From the NCBI GenBank assembly GCA_026706505.1, contig JAPOYQ010000394.1:1-11133 (forward strand): a DNA stretch of 11,133 nt, written 5' to 3'. The stretch is from Gemmatimonadota bacterium. GTDB taxonomy: Bacteria > Latescibacterota > UBA2968 > UBA8231. Of the stretch, positions 4,654 to 11,133 are shown piece after piece; the first letter of the stretch is position 1, and each line of letters opens with the position of its first letter. The translations under genes and the position numbers were made by a program. The notes under the pieces were generated by a model that did no database searches, had not been told where the DNA came from, and saw only the letters and a program-made list of their open reading frames with translations.

Positions 4654-7359
4654 ATGCTAGCACTCGGCGGTTCGCGTCCAAAGTTCGTCCTCTTCCTGCT
4701 GATCCTGCTTTTTCCCTTCCAAGCCCCGGCTGAGATCAGATACTGGCGAGTGGGCGACCAAGACCATCCCTGGAACCTCGTGCCAGTTACTGGCCGCCTG
4801 ACTTGGGGCCGCGGCTGGGCCGTCGAGATCCTGACCGACGATGACGGCGACGGACTCATTGACGAAGACCCCGTCGAGCTTGTCGATTCGGATGGCGACG
4901 GACTGTTCAACGAAGATCCCCCTGATCCGCAAATCGATTCGGACGGCGACGGGAGACTCAACGAGGACCCTCCCAACAAACTCGACGATGATGGCGACGG
5001 ACTCATCGACGAAGACCCGGTCGAGGCATTCGACAGCGACCTGGACGGGCGCATCGACGAGGACGGGCCTGATCCACAGTTCGACTCAGACGGCGACGGA
5101 CGGCTCAATGAAGACGGGCTGATGACCGACGGGGACGACGACTTGGACGGCCGCACCAATGAAGACCCATACAATGGCACAGACGACGACGGCGACGGAC
5201 TCATCGACGAGGACGGGCCACGGCTCCGCGACATCGACGGGGTTGAGACTTGGCTGCGGCCCATCGAACTCAACGAGCGCCGCAATCTAGCTATCCTCCT
5301 CAACGAGCGCTATCTACAAGGGGAGTTCGGCGGTGTGGGGCCGGACGGTAGGTTACTCAACCCCTTTCTGGAAATTCCCAGCGAATTCGGCCCACGCGTC
5401 GAGCGAGCCGATCCGATTTCGGGAGACTATTTCAAATCGGGGTCGGGTGGCGGCATCAACCGAGTCGACTACGGCAAGATGGTTGACGGCGATCTCTTCA
5501 CCGCCTTCGGCACGACCAGCACCGACTATCGCGTCGCCGGTATCTACGGCATCCACGGAGGGGGAGCATCCCTCAACCTGATGGGCTTTTACCACATCAA
5601 TCGCCTCATCTTCCAACCGCGGCCTACCCTGCCCGTCACAACCATCGCCAACTACTTCGTTGTCTACGGCGACCCTACAACCGTCAACCACACTTTGGCG
5701 ACCCTCGAAGTAAAGAAGATCCTCGTCCCTGTGACGCGAGAACACACCGATCCAGTCAAGGACCTGCGCTTCGACCCGCCCGTGCTCATAGGCCGGCTAG
5801 ATGTCGCTTCACTCGATTCCGATTTTGATTACAAGGAAACGGCAGAGGTAGGCCTCTTTGGCGAGGGCTTCGCCAGCGACGCCTCCTTTACCTCCGAGGT
5901 CATCGACGTCGGCACCCCCACGCCCCGCGCGCGGCGCTACAGCCAGCTACTCGAACTCTTCGATGACGCCGGTGTAGTCGAGGCCGAGTTCCCCGACCAA
6001 CTTGGCTCGCCGGTCAACTGGGGCAAAGTCCGCTGGCGGGGACGCAAAACGGGTTCCGCTGGCGATATACGCATCCAGTTTCGCGCCGGCGACGCGCCCA
6101 ACACGCACATCTACGCCCGCGACAGCGGTGCCAACGAGATCGATACCCGCGGCGAGGACGGTCGGCCGCTCGACGCCTTTTCCTGGCTCAAGCTGCGCCA
6201 AGGCCGCATTCCCGAGGCCGAACTTCGCTACAATGAACTCGGTCCAGACTTGGGCAGCGATGGTCCGCGGGGCTGGAGTTTCTGGTCGGCCCCTTTCAGC
6301 TTTGAGGACGGGCTTATCGACGAGCGCCTCCCCGAAGAGCGCTGGTCCGAGGCGGGCGTACCCCTGCCGCTACCCACTGGCACCCGCTATCTGCAGTTCC
6401 GCATCCTCTTCGACAGCACCATCGAGAGTGCCGTTGCGCTCGACTATCTCGAATTCGACTACGGCGAGCCGCTAATTTCGGGGGGTGTGGTCGCCGAGGT
6501 CTTTCCGCCGCGCGTCGCGCTAGGCGAAGAGGCGTCCTTGCGCTACTTCCTGCGACCCTTTTTTGCCGATGGGGAAGAAGGGGAGTTCAATCGCATCGAA
6601 TTGACTGTGCCCGACGCTTCAACCCGGATCGATACTTTTAAGTTCGATGGCCGGGCTTGGGAGGAAATCGCCGTGCCTACTGGGGTCAACACCGAAGACC
6701 CGCTGCTCCAGGTCGAGCCTCTGCGTCTGGAGCCAGAATCGGACAGTCCCTTCGTCATCGGCCAGTTCGCTCAAACCACCGTTTCGGACTCCCAGACTGG
6801 CGAGACCCGGCTGTTGGTCAAGTTTCCGCTGCTAGATGCCTCCGACTTCAAGGCCCGCCAAAGCATTGAGATCGGCTTGCAGACGCGACTCTTTCGCGGC
6901 TCGGCCCGCTTTGCAGGATCGGTGTGGAACGACCGCCTCGCCACGCGGGAGGCGACGATTCCCCAGCAAGTGCGCGACGGCGACGCAGTGCAGGAAGTAG
7001 CTACCAACGCGACGCTGGTCGTCGTCGATGATATCCAAGCCCACCGCCTGCAGATCCAAGCCGCCCCCAACCCCTTTACGCCCAATGGCGACGGCATAAA
7101 CGACGCGATCGAATTCGCCTTCGACCTCTTTCTGGTCTTGGACCAAGTCGACGTTGCGGTGGAAATCCTCGACCTGTCGGGACGCAGGGTGCACCGCGTA
7201 GGTCCGGTATCGCGCACGGCGGGTCAGACAAAACTCAAGTGGGACGGCCGCGACGCAGCGGGCCATCTCCTAGCGCCGGGCCTCTACCTCTACCACCTGC
7301 AAGTCGCAGTTGACCAGACGTCCACCGAGGCGCTCGGCGTCCTCTCGCTGGTGTACTAA
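4654..7359 (+). CDS. Large secreted protein with eight DxDGDG calcium-type repeats and C-terminal PNGDGIND/FlgD-Ig-like domain
   Basis: From the ATG at 4654 the protein is 901 aa. A signal peptide (RPK, hydrophobic 11-22, QAPA-E cut near 26) is followed by a short W-rich region and eight acidic 12-residue repeats at 62-188 of the form D-x-D-x-D-G-x-x-(D/N)-E-D, like thrombospondin type 3 or EF-hand-type calcium loops. A Gly-rich segment resembling a discoidin-type ligand-binding domain follows (about 260-360, MVDGDLFTAFG). Next come beta-rich regions with W541-S-F-W-S and RYLQFRILFDS. The C-terminus, PNPFTPNGDGIND (805-817) to WDGRDAAGHLLAPGLYLYHL, resembles FlgD-Ig/CHU_C modules used in FCB-group surface proteins, sometimes for secretion. 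The frame can be extended to a TTG at 4588, but the signal peptide, AGGG at 4643-4646 and the promoter position favour 4654. Function unknown; probably exported to the cell surface or beyond. Confidence 0.85.
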   Translation: MLALGGSRPKFVLFLLILLFPFQAPAEIRYWRVGDQDHPWNLVPVTGRLTWGRGWAVEILTDDDGDGLIDEDPVELVDSDGDGLFNEDPPDPQIDSDGDGRLNEDPPNKLDDDGDGLIDEDPVEAFDSDLDGRIDEDGPDPQFDSDGDGRLNEDGLMTDGDDDLDGRTNEDPYNGTDDDGDGLIDEDGPRLRDIDGVETWLRPIELNERRNLAILLNERYLQGEFGGVGPDGRLLNPFLEIPSEFGPRVERADPISGDYFKSGSGGGINRVDYGKMVDGDLFTAFGTTSTDYRVAGIYGIHGGGASLNLMGFYHINRLIFQPRPTLPVTTIANYFVVYGDPTTVNHTLATLEVKKILVPVTREHTDPVKDLRFDPPVLIGRLDVASLDSDFDYKETAEVGLFGEGFASDASFTSEVIDVGTPTPRARRYSQLLELFDDAGVVEAEFPDQLGSPVNWGKVRWRGRKTGSAGDIRIQFRAGDAPNTHIYARDSGANEIDTRGEDGRPLDAFSWLKLRQGRIPEAELRYNELGPDLGSDGPRGWSFWSAPFSFEDGLIDERLPEERWSEAGVPLPLPTGTRYLQFRILFDSTIESAVALDYLEFDYGEPLISGGVVAEVFPPRVALGEEASLRYFLRPFFADGEEGEFNRIELTVPDASTRIDTFKFDGRAWEEIAVPTGVNTEDPLLQVEPLRLEPESDSPFVIGQFAQTTVSDSQTGETRLLVKFPLLDASDFKARQSIEIGLQTRLFRGSARFAGSVWNDRLATREATIPQQVRDGDAVQEVATNATLVVVDDIQAHRLQIQAAPNPFTPNGDGINDAIEFAFDLFLVLDQVDVAVEILDLSGRRVHRVGPVSRTAGQTKLKWDGRDAAGHLLAPGLYLYHLQVAVDQTSTEALGVLSLVY
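4837..5217 (+). repeat. Eight tandem DxDxDGxxDED coding repeats, period 48-51 nt
   Basis: Eight copies start at protein residues 62, 78, 95, 111, 127, 144, 161 and 177, giving steps of 16 or 17 residues. Examples are DDDGDGLIDEDP and DSDGDGRLNEDP. Related DNA words such as GGCGACGGACTCAT recur. Copies 1, 4 and 8 (DDDGDGLIDED) and copies 3 and 6 (DSDGDGRLNED) are most alike, hinting at duplication of larger blocks. Copies 5 and 7 replace the second Gly-containing position with Leu (DLDG). Spaced aspartates suit calcium binding and calcium-dependent stiffening. Confidence 0.85.
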
Positions 7360-7366
7360 GAGCATA

Positions 7367-10300
7367 ATGACGCGCCTGATCCTCTCCATCTTGCTCCCCG
7401 CCACGGCCGTCTGCGGCCAGGGATACCGCCTGACCGCAGACGCCATCCGCGTCGATCGCAATGAGCACTGGCGCGAGTGGATCTTTCAAAACGACGTAGT
7501 GCGCACCCTCAACGAGCGGGCCGACTCTACCGGCTTATTTTTGTTCTCGGACGACGCAGTGCAGCCCCGGCTCGTCGCGACAGTGGCCAACGCCACGCTC
7601 GCCGCTGGGCAATTTAGCTACGTCGATGCCGTGCGCACCAACGGGGAGACCGTACAAGGGGGGGCTACCGCGCGGAGCAATGACCGAATCGCGTCGCGGC
7701 TCATCGACGGCGACCTAGACACCTTCTGGGAACCTGCTGCCGCGGACTTTTCCGCTGCGGGGTTGCGCAACTGGGAATTGCTAGTCGACCTCGGCCGTCT
7801 AGCCTTCGCCGACAGCATCACCGTCTCCTTCCCCGCCGGAGATGCGCCCAAGGCTTTCTCGCTCTTCGTCTCCCTCGGAGAGCCATTCCCCTTTCCCGAC
7901 GGCAATAGTCTCAGTTTCTCACTGGTAGCGGAGACCAAAGCGACGGACTTGGCCCCTCCCGAAGCCGATGGCCTAGTGCGGCAATCCTACCCCATAGCAC
8001 CTCTTTTGCGCGCCGACTTCAATCTGGACGGTCAGCCGGACCTGCAAGGATCTTTTCTTCAGTACATACGCCTGAAGATTACTGAGTCCGATCTCGAACG
8101 CCACCGCTTCATCGGCGAGGGGGACTCCGGCTTCGGCACCTATCAGGCGTTATCGCCCGAGCGGCGCGGCGCAGTGGTCCACCAGCGTTTGACGGCAGGA
8201 GGCTTTCTCATCGAGATCGACGAGGACACCTATTTCAATGACGTGTCCGAAGTGCAACGGGGACCTATCCGCTACTTCGAGCGCGAAGTGCCGCGCGTCG
8301 CCGAAATACAGGTCTGGACCAAAGGAGACAACCTAGCCCGCAATCCGCGACAGCGCGCCGGAGACTCCTACGAAATAGGAGGTAGGGGTACGCCCAATCA
8401 AGCCACCGATGGACTCTACCAGACCGAATGGACGGCCTGGGGCTACGATCCAACCATCGTCCGCGGCACCATGTGGCTGGACTTAGGCGCAACCTTCTGG
8501 GTCGATGGCCTCTACGCGGTGATGCGCCGCCAACGCAGCGGTTCCGCCTTCGCCGGCCACGGCTTTCTAGTCTCCGACGGGACCCAACTTAAACCCGTGC
8601 AACTAGATACCGCCGAGGATTTCGTCCAGCTCGAAGAGGCCCTGCAGTGGCACGACATCATCAGCGCGGAGCGCTTCGACAACCGACAGCCGAGAGTGCT
8701 GATGTTCGGCGAGGAGTTCGCACCGCGCAAGATCCGCTTCGTGCAAATCCGCAACCTGCTCAGCCCCGGCAGCGGTGCCCGCCTCGCTGAAATGCAACTC
8801 CACGGCGTTGGCTACCCAGTCGATATCTCGCTGCACTCGCCGCCGATCCGCCTCACCGACGCCCGCGGCAACTTCATCCGCAAGACCTTGCCGCGGATCG
8901 CGTGGAGCGCCGACGCCGTCATACGAGAGGAAGACCCCCTCTCCGGCCAGACCGTCGAGCGCATCGAGCCGTTGGATCAGCACCCCGAAATCCGCCTCGA
9001 TATTCAGACCCGCACCTCGGATCAGACAGACACCAACTTTACATACTATCAGGTCGTGACCGTTGCTGGCAACGAAGAGCGCACGGAAGTGACAAAAGAG
9101 GTTTACGACGAGATCGCCTTGGAGTGGACGGCTTGGGACATCTGGCAGACCCTGCCCGCCAGCCAGCAACACGCCTCGCGCACCGACGACGACGGCGACG
9201 GCCTCACGGACGAGGATCGGATTGACCTGATCGACAACGATGGCGACGGTCTGGTGGACGAGGACGGTCGCAAACTTCGCCGCGCACCGCGCTCCAGCTT
9301 TGACAAGGACGGCGAACTAGCGTTTGTCGGCTGGAGCGAGTGGAGCGAGACCTACCAGCCCACCGCCGGCCGCAGCGAGGCCGCCATCACCTCGCCTAGC
9401 CCGCGCAAATTCGTCCAGATTCGCTTCAAGATCTCTTCAGAAAATCCCTTTAAGACGGCGAGAATTCGCTCTTTCCACATTGATCTGGCACCGCCGCTGG
9501 CGCTGGAACTGGCAGGGGAACTGGCGCTTTTGAACTCGCAGGGCACGACGCGGCCCATCGGCGACCTCGATACCGCGCCCGAGGACTATAGTCCCCCGCG
9601 CGGCATCAATCCGCTGACCCCGCAGCATTTTTCATATTTCGCGCGCCTTGCCGCGCCCGACCCCGACGATCCGACCGTTCGCGATGGCGTCGATGAGATA
9701 TTGATCATCGCCCCCCAAGCGGCCGAGCCGCTGGGCGTGCGCATAGGCCGGGTCGAGGTCGAGCGGCAGGCGTCAGATCTCGATCTCGCGATTTTCTCGA
9801 CCCGCGTCCTCAAGACTCATTTTGATCAAGCCTTCGCGCTCGGACCCGACGGACGCTTACAAGACGCCGACGGCCAGACCATAGCGATTCTGCCGACCGG
9901 TCCCGACTCGCTCTATTTGCGCTTCCCCACCTCGCTTAACGCCGATCTGTCCCCGGATGTCCACGCCTTGGTCGAGGTACAATTCGCCTCGCAAACCTTC
10001 CGCGAGGGAATTCTCTTTCCTGCTTTTGCTCGTTCTTCGACAGATGCTGAAGGCTTTTTCCAGCGCGTCGATGCGGAAGCGCAGGACGCCACCGAGCTAG
10101 TCGCCAGCGGCACGGCGCGCGTCTCGTTGCAATCAGCCGGCCACCGGTTAATAAACGATGTGCAGATAGCCCGCGTTTTTACTCCGAACGGCGACGGAGT
10201 CAACGACCTACTCCAAGGCCGCTTCGTGCTCTTGCGGATATTGGCAGAGCGGCGGCTAGACATCGCCTTCTACGATTTGGCGGGGGCGTTGCGCGGACGC

Positions 10301-10462
10301 GCCGGAAGCGATTTAGGGCAGGCCGGTCAGTGGAATTTCGCCTGGGACGGCCGCGACGAACGCGGGCAGTTGGTGCCACCGGGGATCTATCTGTGCCGGA
10401 TCAAGATCGCGGCGGACCGGGGAGCCGAAGAGGAAATCTTTCCGGTCCACGTGGTTTATTGA
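7367..10462 (+). CDS. Large secreted protein with discoidin-like domains, two DxDGDG repeats and C-terminal PNGDGVND/FlgD-Ig-like domain
   Basis: From the ATG at 7367 the protein is 1031 aa. The signal peptide (MTRLILSILLPATAVCG) is cut near residue 16-18. A discoidin (F5/8C)-like domain lies at about 100-195 (ASRLIDGDLDTFWEP, WELLVDLGR), a DFNLDGQPD motif at 217-225, and a second discoidin-like region at about 330-480 (QATDGLYQTEWTAW, MWLDLGATFWVDGLY). Two calcium-type repeats sit at 607-618 and 623-634 (DDDGDGLTDED, DNDGDGLVDED). WSEWSE (656-661) precedes KFVQIRFKISS, matching WSFWS/RYLQFRILFDS in the upstream protein. The C-terminus has FTPNGDGVND (938-947) and WDGRDERG. The frame runs open upstream to 7310, but that start gives no signal peptide and overlaps the previous gene. 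It follows the first protein by 7 nt with a weak AAGAG site, so the two are likely co-expressed, diverged paralogues. Function unknown; carbohydrate or surface binding is a guess. Confidence 0.85.
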   Translation: MTRLILSILLPATAVCGQGYRLTADAIRVDRNEHWREWIFQNDVVRTLNERADSTGLFLFSDDAVQPRLVATVANATLAAGQFSYVDAVRTNGETVQGGATARSNDRIASRLIDGDLDTFWEPAAADFSAAGLRNWELLVDLGRLAFADSITVSFPAGDAPKAFSLFVSLGEPFPFPDGNSLSFSLVAETKATDLAPPEADGLVRQSYPIAPLLRADFNLDGQPDLQGSFLQYIRLKITESDLERHRFIGEGDSGFGTYQALSPERRGAVVHQRLTAGGFLIEIDEDTYFNDVSEVQRGPIRYFEREVPRVAEIQVWTKGDNLARNPRQRAGDSYEIGGRGTPNQATDGLYQTEWTAWGYDPTIVRGTMWLDLGATFWVDGLYAVMRRQRSGSAFAGHGFLVSDGTQLKPVQLDTAEDFVQLEEALQWHDIISAERFDNRQPRVLMFGEEFAPRKIRFVQIRNLLSPGSGARLAEMQLHGVGYPVDISLHSPPIRLTDARGNFIRKTLPRIAWSADAVIREEDPLSGQTVERIEPLDQHPEIRLDIQTRTSDQTDTNFTYYQVVTVAGNEERTEVTKEVYDEIALEWTAWDIWQTLPASQQHASRTDDDGDGLTDEDRIDLIDNDGDGLVDEDGRKLRRAPRSSFDKDGELAFVGWSEWSETYQPTAGRSEAAITSPSPRKFVQIRFKISSENPFKTARIRSFHIDLAPPLALELAGELALLNSQGTTRPIGDLDTAPEDYSPPRGINPLTPQHFSYFARLAAPDPDDPTVRDGVDEILIIAPQAAEPLGVRIGRVEVERQASDLDLAIFSTRVLKTHFDQAFALGPDGRLQDADGQTIAILPTGPDSLYLRFPTSLNADLSPDVHALVEVQFASQTFREGILFPAFARSSTDAEGFFQRVDAEAQDATELVASGTARVSLQSAGHRLINDVQIARVFTPNGDGVNDLLQGRFVLLRILAERRLDIAFYDLAGALRGRAGSDLGQAGQWNFAWDGRDERGQLVPPGIYLCRIKIAADRGAEEEIFPVHVVY
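9185..9268 (+). repeat. Two DxDGDG calcium-type coding repeats
   Basis: Residues 607-618 and 623-634 of the second secreted protein repeat the D-x-D-x-D-G-x-x-D-E-D pattern with a 16-residue step, as in the upstream paralogue. Here they sit in the middle of the chain, between two beta-rich modules, rather than just after the signal peptide. A block of repeats may have moved or been lost between the paralogues. Confidence 0.8.
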
Positions 10463-10464
10463 GA

Positions 10465-10482
10465 CGGCGCTGTCAAACGCCG
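10465..10482. terminator. Weak hairpin between convergent genes, possible bidirectional terminator
   Basis: CGGCG (10465-10469) pairs with CGCCG (10478-10482) around an 8-nt loop in the 35-nt gap between two convergent genes. There is no T-run on either side, so it is at best a weak or factor-dependent stop. Confidence 0.25.
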
Positions 10483-10497
10483 CAACTTTCGCTCAAC

Positions 10498-10977
10498 CTA
10501 CTCCTCTTCCCGCACCCACGTCCTACTCCGCCCTCCCCGCTTCTCCATCAGCCGCAACTCGGAAATCACCATCCCGCGATCGACGCTCTTGCACATGTCG
10601 TAAATGGTCAAAAGCGCCGTACTTGCCGCCACCAAAGCCTCCATTTCCACGCCCGTGCGGTCGTCAATCTTGGCCTCGGCCTCGACTTCGACCCGATCTT
10701 CGCCGACATGCAAATCCACGCTGACCGCCGTGAGGTTGAGTGGGTGGCACAAGGGGATTAACTCTCCCGTGCGCTTGGCGGCCATGATGCCGGCCAGTCG
10801 CGCCGCCTCTAGGACGCTACCCTTGGCGACTTTATTCTCAGCGATTAGCTGCGCCGTCGCGCGGTCCATGCGGATCTCGCCGCGCACCCGCGCCAGCCGC
10901 GCCGTCGGCTCCTTGCCGCCTACATCGACCATCTTGAGGCGGCCCTGCTCGTCGAGGTGAGTCAGCTCGTCGGCCAC
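10498..10977 (-). CDS. moaC: Cyclic pyranopterin monophosphate synthase MoaC
   Basis: The protein is 159 aa, the normal MoaC length. It begins ELTHLDEQGRLKMVDVGGK and carries the family signatures KGSVLEAARLAGIMAAKRT (52-70), LIPLCHPL (73-80), TGVEMEALVAAS (108-119) and TIYDMCKSV (124-132). The latter contains the Asp and Lys (D127, K130) that match the catalytic pair of E. coli MoaC. MoaC converts 3',8-cyclo-7,8-dihydro-GTP to cyclic pyranopterin monophosphate in molybdenum cofactor synthesis, in the cytoplasm. The GTG at 10977-10975 is chosen because upstream sequence in this frame is a shadow of the icd gene and not MoaC-like. The start overlaps the icd stop by one base (TAGTG), so the two genes are probably co-transcribed and translationally coupled. 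No moaA or other moa gene is in view. Confidence 0.95.
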   Translation of the reverse strand: MADELTHLDEQGRLKMVDVGGKEPTARLARVRGEIRMDRATAQLIAENKVAKGSVLEAARLAGIMAAKRTGELIPLCHPLNLTAVSVDLHVGEDRVEVEAEAKIDDRTGVEMEALVAASTALLTIYDMCKSVDRGMVISELRLMEKRGGRSRTWVREEE

Positions 10978-11133
10978 TACATGTTCTCGATGATTGCTGC
11001 GCCGAACTCCGAGCACTTGACCTCGGTCGGCTCGTCCATCAGCCGCGCAAAGTCGTAGGTGACGACCCGGTTCGCAATCGTCTGCTCCAGCCCCTTGACG
11101 ATCAGGTCGGCCGCCTCGTTCCAACCCAAATGG
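10977..11133 (-). CDS. icd: Isocitrate dehydrogenase (NADP), C-terminal end (partial)
   Basis: Reading the minus strand from the right edge gives 51 residues, starting [17 protein letters not shown] and continuing to [13 protein letters not shown] before TAG (10979-10977). This closely matches, from memory, the extreme C-terminus of E. coli-type NADP-isocitrate dehydrogenase ([30 protein letters not shown]), which oxidises isocitrate to 2-oxoglutarate in the TCA cycle. Only the tail is present, so active-site residues cannot be checked. The stop codon shares its last base with the moaC GTG start. A longer open frame on the same strand spans this region but is the wrong frame for this gene. 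Confidence 0.9.
   Translation of the reverse strand, partial: HLGWNEAADLIVKGLEQTIANRVVTYDFARLMDEPTEVKCSEFGAAIIENM

Noticed and set aside
4837..5217. Regular 48-51-nt repeats that could look like a CRISPR array.
   Set aside because: The repeats are imperfect, in frame and encode a conserved acidic motif; no unique spacers or cas genes are present.
4608..5303. A 231-codon minus-strand open frame rich in Ser and Pro.
   Set aside because: It is the antisense shadow of the Asp/Gly repeat region and has periodic, low-complexity composition with no recognisable domain.
7367..7420. Possible lipoprotein signal in the second secreted protein (Cys at residue 16).
   Set aside because: The residues before Cys (T-A-V-C) do not fit the usual lipobox with a small residue at -1, so an ordinary signal peptide is preferred.
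10498..11124. A 208-codon minus-strand reading in the moaC frame.
   Set aside because: The extra N-terminal part is the wrong frame of the icd 3' end; MoaC similarity begins only at the GTG at 10977.

Overview
The window is GC-rich, densely packed bacterial chromosome with short or overlapping gene junctions. It reads as a free-living or environmental Gram-negative lineage. A SurA-type periplasmic chaperone implies an outer membrane. The two giant secreted proteins end in 'PNGDGIND ... WDGRDAAG ... GLYLYHLQV' modules (FlgD-Ig/CHU_C-like), which are most typical of the FCB superphylum and related candidate phyla such as Latescibacterota or Zixibacteria. The phylum is an inference. No mobile element, tRNA, rRNA or CRISPR array is visible.

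Region 1 (1-3409, + strand) is one tight operon. It holds the tail of an upstream gene (probably another parvulin-like foldase), a SurA-type PPIase with two parvulin domains, a small S4-domain RNA-binding protein resembling RqcP/YabO/Hsp15, a class I SAM-dependent methyltransferase and a DHH/DHHA1 phosphoesterase of the NrnA type. Junctions are 2 nt, a 53-nt overlap, 10 nt and 2 nt. The set mixes envelope protein folding with RNA and ribosome housekeeping.

Region 2 (3410-4415) is an AT-rich promoter gap (9 G/C in 61 nt) followed by an aspartate/ornithine carbamoyltransferase-fold gene starting at TTG. It keeps the carbamoyl-phosphate signatures, but the amino-acid-binding loop reads DTWIDM where ornithine enzymes have D-x-W-x-S-M-G, so its substrate is uncertain.

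Region 3 (4416-10462) opens with a non-coding stretch holding a perfect 17-bp inverted repeat. The -35 box of a near-consensus sigma70-type promoter (TTGCCA-N18-TATAAT) lies in the loop of that repeat and the right arm fills the spacer, which suggests an operator. Downstream are two large secreted proteins 7 nt apart (901 and 1031 aa), which look like diverged paralogues. Each has a signal peptide, acidic DxDGDGxxDED calcium-binding-type repeats (eight and two), discoidin-like or beta-sandwich segments, a WSxWS-containing module and a C-terminal PNGDGxND/FlgD-Ig-like domain. They are the least explained part of the window and may form a co-expressed cell-surface pair.

Region 4 (10463-11133, - strand) holds moaC (molybdenum cofactor synthesis), transcribed convergently toward the secreted pair. 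Its GTG start overlaps by one base the stop codon of a partial icd gene (NADP-isocitrate dehydrogenase) that runs off the right edge.
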